Assembly (NCBI RefSeq): GCF_900177625.1
Contig: NZ_FXAU01000005.1
Location: 186,001 to 250,000 of the forward strand
Length of the DNA stretch: 64,000 bases
Reading direction: 5' to 3'
DNA from: Sphingobacterium psychroaquaticum
Lineage (GTDB): Bacteria; Bacteroidota; Bacteroidia; Sphingobacteriales; Sphingobacteriaceae
A program made the translations under genes and the position numbers. This document shows positions 43,853 through 52,354 of the stretch, piece by piece (the first letter of the stretch is position 1; each line of letters begins with the position of its first letter). The notes below the pieces were generated by a model that searched no databases, had not been told where the DNA came from, and saw nothing but the letters and a program-made list of their open reading frames with translations.

Positions 43853-45250
43853 TTATTTTAAGCTTCCTACCATTTCTTCTGGTTTCACCCATTCATCAAA
43901 TTGTTCAGCTGTGACATAGCCCAATGCTATAGCTGTTTCTTTTAATGTCGAATTATTTTTGTGTGCCGTTTGTGCTATTTCTGCTGCTTTGTAATAACCA
44001 ATTTTAGTGTTAAGCGCAGTAACGAGCATCAAGGAGTTGTCAACCAGCTCTTTAATGCGTTGGTAGTTTGGCTCAATCCCGATCGCACAGTGCTCCTCAA
44101 AAGAGACACAAGCATCCCCGATCAAACGGGCCGACTGTAAGAAGTTTGCTGCCATTACTGGTTTGAAAACATTCAGCTCATAATGACCTTGTGTGCCACC
44201 AATGGTGATAGCAACATCATTTCCCATTACCTGCGCAGCAACCATTGTTAAAGCTTCGCACTGTGTTGGGTTTACTTTTCCTGGCATGATCGATGAGCCC
44301 GGTTCATTTTCAGGAATTAAAATTTCGCCAATTCCAGAACGAGGGCCAGAGGCCATCATGCGGATATCGTTTGAAATTTTATTTAAAGCTACCGCAAGTT
44401 GTTTTAATGCACCATGTGTTTCTACGATAGCGTCATGCGCTGCTAATGCTTCAAATTTATTTTCTGCCGTCACGAACGGAAGACCTGTGAATTCGGCAAT
44501 ATATTTGGCCACGACAACATCATATCCCTTTGGGGTATTCAATCCCGTACCTACTGCTGTACCTCCCAATGCCACTTCGGATAAGTGGGACAAGGTGTTT
44601 TTAACAGCCCTAATTCCATGATTTAATTGTGCAACGTAACCAGAAAGCTCTTGACCTAATGTCAGTGGAGTTGCATCCATAAGGTGGGTACGACCAATCT
44701 TAACGACTTGCATAAATTCCTCTGATTTACGCTTGAGCGTATCGCGTAGTTTTTCTACACCAGGGATGGTTACTTCAACCACCGCTTTATAGGCCGCGAT
44801 GTGCATCCCTGTAGGGAATGTATCATTGGATGATTGCGATTTGTTGACATCATCGTTTGCTTTCAATACAGGCTCACCTTCGCCAATTTTGCCTCCAGCA
44901 AGAACTTGAGCACGGTTGGCTACAACTTCGTTCACATTCATGTTAGACTGTGTCCCGGAGCCTGTTTGCCAAATAACCAATGGGAATTGATCGTCCAACT
45001 TACCCGCTAGAATCTCATCGCATACTGCTGCAATAGCGTCGCGCTTTTCAATCGGTAAAACACCAAGCTCATGATTTGCGTAAGCTGCTGCTTTTTTCAA
45101 ATAAGCAAAACCTTCAATAATTTCTTTTGGCATGGACGCCGCAGGGCCAATCTTAAAGTTGTTGCGTGAACGTTCTGTCTGTGCTCCCCAGTATTTATCT
45201 GCAGGCACTTGAACTTCGCCCATCGTGTCTTTTTCTATTCTGAATGACAT
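43853..45250 (-). CDS. fumC: Class II fumarate hydratase
   Basis: 465-residue homotetrameric enzyme that interconverts fumarate and malate in the TCA cycle without Fe-S. Active-site motifs: [14 protein letters not shown] near residue 97, [14 protein letters not shown] near 138, [16 protein letters not shown] near 185 and the signature [11 protein letters not shown] near 316. Start set at ATG 45250 ([16 protein letters not shown]); a longer reading frame upstream has no family similarity. Box TAACTTTG (minus strand, 45274-45281) lies 23 bases upstream. Confidence 0.96.
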   Translation of the reverse strand: MSFRIEKDTMGEVQVPADKYWGAQTERSRNNFKIGPAASMPKEIIEGFAYLKKAAAYANHELGVLPIEKRDAIAAVCDEILAGKLDDQFPLVIWQTGSGTQSNMNVNEVVANRAQVLAGGKIGEGEPVLKANDDVNKSQSSNDTFPTGMHIAAYKAVVEVTIPGVEKLRDTLKRKSEEFMQVVKIGRTHLMDATPLTLGQELSGYVAQLNHGIRAVKNTLSHLSEVALGGTAVGTGLNTPKGYDVVVAKYIAEFTGLPFVTAENKFEALAAHDAIVETHGALKQLAVALNKISNDIRMMASGPRSGIGEILIPENEPGSSIMPGKVNPTQCEALTMVAAQVMGNDVAITIGGTQGHYELNVFKPVMAANFLQSARLIGDACVSFEEHCAIGIEPNYQRIKELVDNSLMLVTALNTKIGYYKAAEIAQTAHKNNSTLKETAIALGYVTAEQFDEWVKPEEMVGSLK

Positions 45251-45273
45251 AATTAAACGTTTTAATGTGGAAA

Positions 45274-45281
45274 CAAAGTTA
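45274..45281 (-). promoter_or_regulatory. TAnnTTTG promoter element of fumC
   Basis: TAACTTTG on the minus strand, 23 bases before the ATG at 45250; rules out the longer upstream reading frame as start. Confidence 0.65.
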
Positions 45282-45324
45282 GTGAAAATATAGAAAAGCA
45301 AGGACTATTTTACGGCCTTTCCGC

Positions 45325-45894
45325 TTATCCGCCTAAACGTTTGTTGATTCGTTCTTGAATATGGTGATAAAGCTGTTTGGGTTTTAAGGTGCGCCACGGA
45401 AAGGTGTCCAATTCCCCTCCAAAATGAATGTAATAGTCAACGCCAATGGTTTTGAATTCCTGGATTACATGGTCTCTGAAATTGAGGGCCACAATCCAGC
45501 CATCTTCAATATCTTCATACCACTCTTCGTAGTAAGAGTCGTCAGAACCATGAAAATTTAGCACGTTTTCACCGATCAACAGGAATTTCTGAATACCTTC
45601 ACCGATAAGGACGTCTATAATTTCTCTTTTAAGAACCATGATGTCGTTGTAAATTGCATCATTCCATTCCCCAATAAGTTCAATGATGGAAAAGCCTTTA
45701 TCATAGTCAACATAGAGAATTTTCAGGTATAAAGTGGTGGATCCAAATTCGTCCCATTGCGGGTGCAGCAGGTAGTTATAGACCTTTTTATCGAATTCAA
45801 ATTCGCTATATACCGTCCCGTAAAATGGGGAGCGCTCATCGTCGGCGGCGATGTAGTCGTCGCGCCAATTATAGTATGGTTCTAGATCGTGCAC
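45325..45894 (-). CDS. Conserved acidic protein of unknown function
   Basis: 189-residue cytoplasmic protein, rich in Asp, Glu, Tyr and Trp (YYNWRDDYIAADDERSPFYG, DDSYYEEWYEDIEDGWIVAL), with no signal peptide or membrane segment. I do not recognise a domain. GTG start at 45894; the minus-strand box TATGTTTG at 45917-45924 lies 22 bases upstream. Convincing codon use and promoter support a real gene. About 74 bases separate it from the fumC start. Confidence 0.65.
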   Translation of the reverse strand: MHDLEPYYNWRDDYIAADDERSPFYGTVYSEFEFDKKVYNYLLHPQWDEFGSTTLYLKILYVDYDKGFSIIELIGEWNDAIYNDIMVLKREIIDVLIGEGIQKFLLIGENVLNFHGSDDSYYEEWYEDIEDGWIVALNFRDHVIQEFKTIGVDYYIHFGGELDTFPWRTLKPKQLYHHIQERINKRLGG

Positions 45895-46112
45895 CTGTTC
45901 TTCTTTGTTTGTTGATCAAACATAATTAAACTTGCTTACCTGTGCAAAAAAATCAGTTTTGATGGATATTTTTTTGTTTTTCACGGATGTAAATGCCGTG
46001 CTGGATAAAATTTTACGTAAAAATTATATAGCAATGACACTATTATAGTCTTTGGACTACATTTTGCTACTTATGGTGTTAATTAACCCCATATTATTTG
46101 AAAAAACAATAG

Positions 46113-46120
46113 TAATTTTG
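46113..46120 (+). promoter_or_regulatory. TAnnTTTG promoter element of the CtpA-type protease gene
   Basis: TAATTTTG, 16 bases before the ATG at 46137; the in-frame TTG at 46131 is less likely as start. Confidence 0.6.
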
Positions 46121-46136
46121 CACCGAAAGATTGACC

Positions 46137-47738
46137 ATGCAGAAAGGTACCAAACGTAGTTTATTTGTCGCAGCGACTTATGCTGCCGTATTGCTTTTGG
46201 GTATTCTTTTAGGACAGAATTATGTGGACGAAGAAGGAAGTAAGCCCGGGAGCAGTTTGGTGCCTATTGGCCTTTCGGATAATACCTGGAAAATCCAGCA
46301 ACTCATCGATCTGATATCCAATTCATATGTCGACAGTGTCAACGTTGATTCCGTGCAGAACGGTGCCATTAACCATATCATATCACATTTAGATCCTTAT
46401 TCCAGCTACCTGGTGCCTAACGAAGCACAGCGGCAGACCGAAATTTTAGATGGTACTTTCGAGGGGATTGGTATGGAGTATTTTAATTTAAAGGATACGC
46501 TGTTGGTCGTTTCGTTGATCAATAATGGTCCAGCGGATAAAGCGGGCTTTCGGGTTGGGGATCGTTTGTTGCGGGTGAATAACCGGACGGTGGCGGGGGT
46601 TAGTGTGTCGCAGGAAGAGATGGAGAAGCTAATTCGTGGGAAGCGTGGAACGGCGGTTAATGTGTTTGTGCAACGAAATGGTGTTGAACTGCCGAATGCA
46701 ATCAAGGTTATTCGAAATCAGGTCACCGTTAGTTCATTGGATGTGGTGTATATGATTGAACCTACGGTGGGTTATATCAAGGTTCGCCGCTTTGGCATGA
46801 ATACCGGTGAAGAATTTCAGGCTGCTATTGTTGCTTTAAAAAAGCAGGGGGCTAAACGATTAATCTTAGATCTACGCGATAATGGTGGTGGATATTTTCA
46901 TATTGCGATTAAGATGGCGAGTGAGTTTTTTAAAGACCGTCGTTTGATCGTATATACAGAGGGGGCACATGAATTGCGTCAAGATTATTTCTCGGATGAG
47001 AGTGGGGGCTTTGCGGATGGCAGCCTGGCTGTATTAATAAATGAAGAAACGGCTTCCGCGAGTGAGATTGTGACGGGAGCGATACAGGATTGGGATCGCG
47101 GTGTTGTGATTGGCCGACGTTCGTATGGGAAAGGGATTGTGCAAGAGCAGTATGATTTTTCGGACGGTTCGACAGTAAACTTGAGTATAGCGCGGTACTT
47201 TACTCCCTTAGGGCGTAGTATACAGAAAAAGTATACCCCGAACTGGTCCAATATGATGGACTTTAATACGATGTATAAAGGCTTATGGGCGCTTGATACC
47301 TTGTATAATCATGGACAAACTTATACGACGAAAGCAGGGAAAGCGGTCTATAGTGGTGGTGGTATCCTCCCGGATATTCAGATGCCTCGAGATTCTAATA
47401 TTAACGAGTCGCCGTATCAAGATCTGGTTCGGTACGGCTTTATTGATCAGTTTGTATATGGTCGATTCACAAAAAAGTTGCCGGCCTATTCCATTGAAAA
47501 CTTCCTGTCGGGATATAACTTGCCAGACAATGAATATCATGCTTTTATTGATTTTGTTCGTAAGGCTGGCATCGCTATTTCCGATAAAAAGAAGAATGAA
47601 TTAAGAAATACGATCGAAAGTGATATTGAGGCTTTGGTTGGACGTTATTACTTTGGTCGAGAGGCTTATTTCAAAGTAAAGAATAGAAGAGATCTTTTTG
47701 TGAAGCAGGCTTTACAACATTTTAGCGCGCTACCCTAG
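46137..47738 (+). CDS. Carboxy-terminal processing protease (S41, CtpA-like)
   Basis: 533-residue membrane-anchored periplasmic protease. Membrane segment at about 8-27 (SLFVAATYAAVLLLGILLG). Helical lid region to about 90, PDZ domain at about 95-185 (GIGMEYFNLKDTLLVVSLI, GPADKAGFRVGDRLL). S41 core at about 200-380 with LILDLRDNGGGYF, nucleophile Ser in ETASASEIVTGA and general-base Lys in RSYGKGIVQE. The C-terminal 130 residues are an unassigned helical domain. Such proteases trim C-termini of envelope proteins. Its stop codon overlaps the stop of the convergent gene (shared CTAG). Confidence 0.92.
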   Translation: MQKGTKRSLFVAATYAAVLLLGILLGQNYVDEEGSKPGSSLVPIGLSDNTWKIQQLIDLISNSYVDSVNVDSVQNGAINHIISHLDPYSSYLVPNEAQRQTEILDGTFEGIGMEYFNLKDTLLVVSLINNGPADKAGFRVGDRLLRVNNRTVAGVSVSQEEMEKLIRGKRGTAVNVFVQRNGVELPNAIKVIRNQVTVSSLDVVYMIEPTVGYIKVRRFGMNTGEEFQAAIVALKKQGAKRLILDLRDNGGGYFHIAIKMASEFFKDRRLIVYTEGAHELRQDYFSDESGGFADGSLAVLINEETASASEIVTGAIQDWDRGVVIGRRSYGKGIVQEQYDFSDGSTVNLSIARYFTPLGRSIQKKYTPNWSNMMDFNTMYKGLWALDTLYNHGQTYTTKAGKAVYSGGGILPDIQMPRDSNINESPYQDLVRYGFIDQFVYGRFTKKLPAYSIENFLSGYNLPDNEYHAFIDFVRKAGIAISDKKKNELRNTIESDIEALVGRYYFGREAYFKVKNRRDLFVKQALQHFSALP

Positions 47739-48859
47739 CGGCTTGTAAGCAAGATATCAGCATATACCGGATAGTGATCGGATAGTTTTTTCTTAATAAT
47801 CTTATAATTATTTACCTGGAATTGTTTACTGCATAAAATGTAATCGATTTGGAAAAACGGTAACATCTCATAGTGTGTAACACCCCATCCCTGTCCTTTT
47901 TCTTGAAACGTATTCCGTAGGTTTTTACGGATATGGTTGACACTATATGACATTGGCGTATCGTTGAAATCGCCCATAACGATGATAGGATGCTGTGTAG
48001 AATCGATATGGTTTTTCAAGGCGGTAGCCTGTTGACTACGTTTCGCAAATGCATACTTTAGCTTACGTCCTAAACGACGGGAAGCGCCCTCATTTTGTTC
48101 CGAGTTGGCGGATAGATTCTGAATAAACTCTTTGTCCTCATTTTGTAAAGCGAAGGAGCGAAGGTGAACATTGTATACCCGTATGGTATCCTCGGCCTTG
48201 ACAATATCGGCAAAGATAATGCGGTTAATACCGTACTCGTTGTGTGCAATAATCCCTGAATTTACAATGGGAAACTTCGAGTATATTATTTGACCATAAC
48301 CTTCGGAGTTACTCTTCATCGCAGGTTCAAAATAAAAGCTTCTGAAGCCGATCTGATCATTAATTTTGTCACTCAATTTTTTGGAGCCCTTTATTTTCGT
48401 GAAAAATTCCTGAAAACAGAGGACATCGGGATTGGTTTCTTTAATAATCTCCAGCACTTCTTTTTTGATATCACTGCCCGGGGTCTCTTTAACATCCTTG
48501 AATAAATGTGCGTTGAAAGTCATGACCCGCATGGCATCCTGATCCTTTTTCGGCTCTTGTTCTATTTTGCTACGGAAGCCGACATGCTGGGTCAAAAGGT
48601 TCCATCCCAACAAGATAGGTATCAACGTAAATAATGCATATTTAGGGCGACGTAAAAACCAATAGGCAACAAAGCCAAGGTTAAGGAGCAAGATAGGAAG
48701 GTAGCCTAAGCCAAAGAAAGCAATTGGCCATATCGTTTCGGGGTTGATAAATGCGGCCGAATAGCTTAGTAATAGCAGTATAACTGCAATAATATTGCAG
48801 ATAAAGACTGTTTTACTGAAAAAACCAAGATTCTTTTTGAAGAAAGTTTTTTTTGCCAT
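47735..48859 (-). CDS. Endonuclease/exonuclease/phosphatase family membrane protein
   Basis: 374-residue protein. Three N-terminal membrane helices within residues 15-95, then a C-terminal EEP domain with MRVMTFNAHLFKD near 109, CFQEFFT, VVHLRSF-like VYNVHLRS, IVMGDFNDTP and the closing LSDHYPVYADI. The domain probably faces the periplasm. EEP members cleave phosphodiesters in DNA, RNA, lipids or inositol phosphates; substrate unknown. Last gene of the mutL-rhomboid-rhomboid unit, starting 3 bases after the preceding gene. Confidence 0.87.
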   Translation of the reverse strand: MAKKTFFKKNLGFFSKTVFICNIIAVILLLLSYSAAFINPETIWPIAFFGLGYLPILLLNLGFVAYWFLRRPKYALFTLIPILLGWNLLTQHVGFRSKIEQEPKKDQDAMRVMTFNAHLFKDVKETPGSDIKKEVLEIIKETNPDVLCFQEFFTKIKGSKKLSDKINDQIGFRSFYFEPAMKSNSEGYGQIIYSKFPIVNSGIIAHNEYGINRIIFADIVKAEDTIRVYNVHLRSFALQNEDKEFIQNLSANSEQNEGASRRLGRKLKYAFAKRSQQATALKNHIDSTQHPIIVMGDFNDTPMSYSVNHIRKNLRNTFQEKGQGWGVTHYEMLPFFQIDYILCSKQFQVNNYKIIKKKLSDHYPVYADILLTSR

Positions 48860-48862
48860 TTG

Positions 48863-49741
48863 CTACGACTCGCTCTTACTTGCTTTAAATAGTACTTCTT
48901 TTTCGTGTGAAGTTAAGCTTTCGTAGCCTCCTATCGAAATTTTATCTAATATTTCATCGATCTCCACTTGATTGGGCATATCGGAGGGGTGACGATTGCC
49001 CCGTGCAGTATTGGTTTGTTTATTGTGATGTACCACACGTAGTTTGCTACGCTTTTGTTTACGTTGGAATAGTTGACTGAAGTCACGACCTGCTTGAAGC
49101 TGGTTGAGATACAGGGCGCCCCACGCGGCAGTCACTAAAACAGCAATGGCTCCCGCTTTGTTGACCAAAGCGTAGAATATTATGGATAATGCGATATAGA
49201 AAAAGGCGATATACCGAAGCTGCACATTTCCGAAAAGAAAGAGGCGTACCTCCATCTTGGGTACGAGCATGGTCGTTGCGGCAACAAGGGCTACGATCCC
49301 GAAGGTTGAGGTATGGAACGATTGCTGTACGCTACGCTGTAAGGCCGGGATACCTCCGAGCAATAGGAATGTAACGGCTCCAACCATAATGGCCGAAAAA
49401 TATAGATAGAGCATTTGCCGTTTATTCAGAAAAACGAGAAACGTATTACCGATCCAAAATAGCCAAAGGCAGTCAAACAGGAGTTGAAAGATACCCGTGT
49501 ATAAAAACGGGAAGGTCAGTAATGACCAGGGTTGTGTCAGGAACTTGTCAAAGGATAATGGAAGGCTTAGGAAGCTTACACTGTAGTCGTAGTATGGTGT
49601 TTGAGTGAGTCCAACTTCGCGGAGTAAGTCAAAAATATGAATCAGCACAAAGAGTAAGACCTGGATGGTAATAATAACAGGTATAGGGGATGCTCCCTTA
49701 TATGTATTTTGCCAAAAAGTCTTTAAACTACTTTGTTTCAT
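48863..49741 (-). CDS. Rhomboid-like pseudoprotease with C-terminal DUF6576-like segment
   Basis: 292-residue protein with six or so membrane helices in rhomboid order (PWSLLTFPFLYTGIFQLLFD corresponds to the W-R/H loop region). The catalytic GxSG is replaced by HTSTFGI and the last-helix His by AAWGALY, so it should not be a protease. The soluble tail ends VEIDEILDKISIGGYESLTS followed by HEKEVLF, a segment frequent in Bacteroidota rhomboids (DUF6576). It starts 3 bases after the active rhomboid, suggesting a partner role such as an adaptor. Confidence 0.82.
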   Translation of the reverse strand: MKQSSLKTFWQNTYKGASPIPVIITIQVLLFVLIHIFDLLREVGLTQTPYYDYSVSFLSLPLSFDKFLTQPWSLLTFPFLYTGIFQLLFDCLWLFWIGNTFLVFLNKRQMLYLYFSAIMVGAVTFLLLGGIPALQRSVQQSFHTSTFGIVALVAATTMLVPKMEVRLFLFGNVQLRYIAFFYIALSIIFYALVNKAGAIAVLVTAAWGALYLNQLQAGRDFSQLFQRKQKRSKLRVVHHNKQTNTARGNRHPSDMPNQVEIDEILDKISIGGYESLTSHEKEVLFKASKSES

Positions 49742-49744
49742 ATG

Positions 49745-50455
49745 TTAGATTCCTCTCCTTATGCCCCATATTTTTATCAAGATATAACCAAATAAAGCGC
49801 CGCCTACATGTGCTAAATGGGCAATAGAACCGCCAGCATCTGCAAAACCTAAATATATCTCTATGAGTATCAATATAGGTATAAAAATCTTTGCTTTGAT
49901 AGGGACAGGTATAAAAAAGAGATAAAGTGACATGTTTGGGAATAAGTATGCAAAAGCAAGCAGTAGACCATAGATCGCTCCCGATGCGCCCACTAATGGG
50001 GTTCCATAGATGGACGTTAATGTGGAGAAATCTGCTTCGGATACTTTAAGGTTGGACGACACCTGATTGTTCAACATATCAAAGTGTAAAAATTGTGCTG
50101 CCCGTACGGTTCCCGCAATATTGTATACCTCATAGGCTTGAACGCCATATTGTAGCACCAAGGCGCCAATTCCACAGATAAAATAGAAATTCAAAAATCT
50201 TTTCGACCCCAGTACCTGCTCAATGATAGAGCCGAACATAACCAACGAGAACATATTGAAGAAAATATGCCCCATGCTACCGTGCATAAACATGTAGGTA
50301 ATGACTTGCCAAATATGAAAGAAAGGGGAGTCTGGATAGAAAACACCAAAAAGCCGTACCGAAAGCGGGAAAATAGCAGATCCTATAAAAAAGAGGACAT
50401 TAATGATCAACAAATTCTTGACGACCGGAGTCATATTTGAAAAGAGATTATTCAT
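49745..50455 (-). CDS. Rhomboid family intramembrane serine protease
   Basis: 236-residue membrane protein with about six helices. FMHGSMGHIFFNMFSL near residue 57 is the conserved HxxxxHxxxN region. The catalytic Ser is Ser158 in VGASGAIYG and the catalytic His is His216 in AHLAHVGGALFGY. It cleaves substrates within the membrane. Part of a tight minus-strand unit after mutL (15 bases) and before a dead paralogue. Confidence 0.93.
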   Translation of the reverse strand: MNNLFSNMTPVVKNLLIINVLFFIGSAIFPLSVRLFGVFYPDSPFFHIWQVITYMFMHGSMGHIFFNMFSLVMFGSIIEQVLGSKRFLNFYFICGIGALVLQYGVQAYEVYNIAGTVRAAQFLHFDMLNNQVSSNLKVSEADFSTLTSIYGTPLVGASGAIYGLLLAFAYLFPNMSLYLFFIPVPIKAKIFIPILILIEIYLGFADAGGSIAHLAHVGGALFGYILIKIWGIRRGI

Positions 50456-50470
50456 ATATCGTTCGTATCA

Positions 50471-52339
50471 TTAGTTTTTGCCGAATCTCTCCATGAGTTC
50501 CTGCAGTGTTATGGTTATTATTACAGGTTTTCCATGTAGCGATACATTCGGAGACTCTGTCGCAAAAAGCTTATCGATAAGCTCTGCCATCTCCTGGTTA
50601 TCTAAGGACTGTCCTGCTTTGATTGATGCATTTTTTGCCAAGCTGCGTGCGAGATTCTCTCGTTTGCTTAGTTTCAACGCATCTTTATTGTTCTTAAAAT
50701 CTTCTAACAGCTGTTCTAGTATTTTTGTTTCATTAACATTGCTTCCCAAGTCCGCCGGAATCCCGTCTACAATATAAGTTGTTTTTCCGAAAGGGCGCAA
50801 TTGAAAGCCTAAGGACTGGAGCTCTGGAAGAATATCATCCATAAGGGTAAAGTCTGCTGCATTGAGTTCAATGGTTTGTGGAAACAAGCTTTGTTGACTA
50901 ATACCTTTATTGTTCTCGAGTTGTTCTTTGTAGTGCTCAAAAAGGATACGCTCGTGTCCAGCCTGCTGATCAATAAGCATTAAACCGGAATGTATCTGAG
51001 AAACTATAAAACGGTTATGAAGTTGAAAAAATTGTTTCGGAGCTTCGCTACTGCTTGTGGTTGCTGTCGATTTATCTTCTTCACTTTCTATTGGGAGCAA
51101 TGGCAGTTGCTCGGCATCGTCACGCTCGGTAATTTTATATAAGGTATCCCAGTTTTGGGGTATCCCGGCTTTCTTTTCAAAGCCTTCCGCATAAGCGGTA
51201 GATCGTGCCGAAGCATTGGACTTGATATCCTCAAAAGGATTGAAATCTGGGTTGAACGTGATGGTTGGCGCCTGTATCTCGTCCAGCGGCTTCGTCGATA
51301 TAAAACTACTGAAGCTGGTATCTTGATCAAAGTCCAGGGTTGGCGTGATATTATAGCGACCTAAAGATCGTTTGATGGCAGAACGTATAATGGCATAGAT
51401 GGCCTTATCGTCCTCGTACTTAATTTCCGTTTTCGTAGGGTGTACGTTGATATCAATCTTTGCGGGGTCGATATCGATGAACAGGACATAAAGCGGAAAT
51501 GTTTCAGCCGGAAGAATTTCTTCGTAGGCATTCATCACGGCGTGATTTAAGTACGGATCTTTGACAAAGCGCTTGTTTACGAAGAAAAATTGCTCTCCGC
51601 GTGTCTTTTTTGCGAACTCTGGCTTTCCTATAAACCCATTGATCGTAATGATGGATGTATCCTCTTCTACGGGGACAAGTCGTTGGTTATAGGTGTTTCC
51701 AAAGAGGTGTACAATGCGTTGTTTCAATGTCTCTGCCGGCAGGTGAAACAGCTCGTTCCCATCACTGTGCAGACTAAAAAAGATTGCTGGATTTGCTAAT
51801 GCAATGCGTTGAAATTCATCAATAATATGACGGAGCTCGACAGAGTTGCTTTTTAGGAAATTGCGTCGCGCAGGGATGTTGTAGAATAAATTTTTTACTG
51901 ATATGCTGGTACCTGCCGGTAGTGCTTCTGGGCGTTGATCGATAATCTTAGAACCCTCGATTTCAATGATGGTCCCGAGCTCATCTTCTACACGTCTCGT
52001 TTTTAGCTCTACTTGCGCAATGGCGGCGATAGAGGCCATAGCTTCGCCACGGAAGCCCATGGTGCGGATTGCAAATAGATCTTCGGCCTTACGGATTTTT
52101 GAGGTCGCATGCCGCTCAAAACAAAGTCGTGCATCGGTGATGCTCATACCACAACCATTATCGATGATTTGGATCAACGTCTTTCCGGCATCTTTTACAA
52201 TAAGTTTTATTTTGTCTGCTCCAGCATCGATTGCATTTTCTACAAGTTCTTTAACGGCTGAGGCTGGGCGTTGCACCACTTCCCCTGCGGCAATTTGATT
52301 GGCTACCGAATCTGGCAATAACTGAATGATATCCGACAT
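50471..52339 (-). CDS. mutL: DNA mismatch repair protein MutL
   Basis: 622-residue mismatch-repair matchmaker. N-terminal GHKL ATPase with ELVENAIDAGA, DNGCGM, ATSKI and TMGFRGEA motifs within residues 30-100; INVHPTKTEI near 297. A linker at about 340-430 is followed by the dimerisation/endonuclease domain. The metal-binding motif DQHAxxERxxxE appears as DQQAGHERILFE at 457-468, and the later C-P-H-G-R-P-type motif is reduced to SLHGKP, so nuclease activity is uncertain. Box TAACTTTG (minus strand, 52347-52354) is 7 bases from the ATG. Followed by two rhomboids and an EEP protein. Confidence 0.96.
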   Translation of the reverse strand: MSDIIQLLPDSVANQIAAGEVVQRPASAVKELVENAIDAGADKIKLIVKDAGKTLIQIIDNGCGMSITDARLCFERHATSKIRKAEDLFAIRTMGFRGEAMASIAAIAQVELKTRRVEDELGTIIEIEGSKIIDQRPEALPAGTSISVKNLFYNIPARRNFLKSNSVELRHIIDEFQRIALANPAIFFSLHSDGNELFHLPAETLKQRIVHLFGNTYNQRLVPVEEDTSIITINGFIGKPEFAKKTRGEQFFFVNKRFVKDPYLNHAVMNAYEEILPAETFPLYVLFIDIDPAKIDINVHPTKTEIKYEDDKAIYAIIRSAIKRSLGRYNITPTLDFDQDTSFSSFISTKPLDEIQAPTITFNPDFNPFEDIKSNASARSTAYAEGFEKKAGIPQNWDTLYKITERDDAEQLPLLPIESEEDKSTATTSSSEAPKQFFQLHNRFIVSQIHSGLMLIDQQAGHERILFEHYKEQLENNKGISQQSLFPQTIELNAADFTLMDDILPELQSLGFQLRPFGKTTYIVDGIPADLGSNVNETKILEQLLEDFKNNKDALKLSKRENLARSLAKNASIKAGQSLDNQEMAELIDKLFATESPNVSLHGKPVIITITLQELMERFGKN

Positions 52340-52346
52340 ACAAGAA

Positions 52347-52354
52347 CAAAGTTA
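52347..52354 (-). promoter_or_regulatory. TAnnTTTG promoter element of mutL, overlapping the uvrA stop codon
   Basis: TAACTTTG on the minus strand, 7 bases before the mutL ATG. Its upstream end coincides with the last codon of the second uvrA. Confidence 0.6.

Noticed and set aside
44193-44621. 142-codon reading frame on the plus strand
   Set aside because: Shadow of fumC on the opposite strand, which is strongly supported by active-site motifs.
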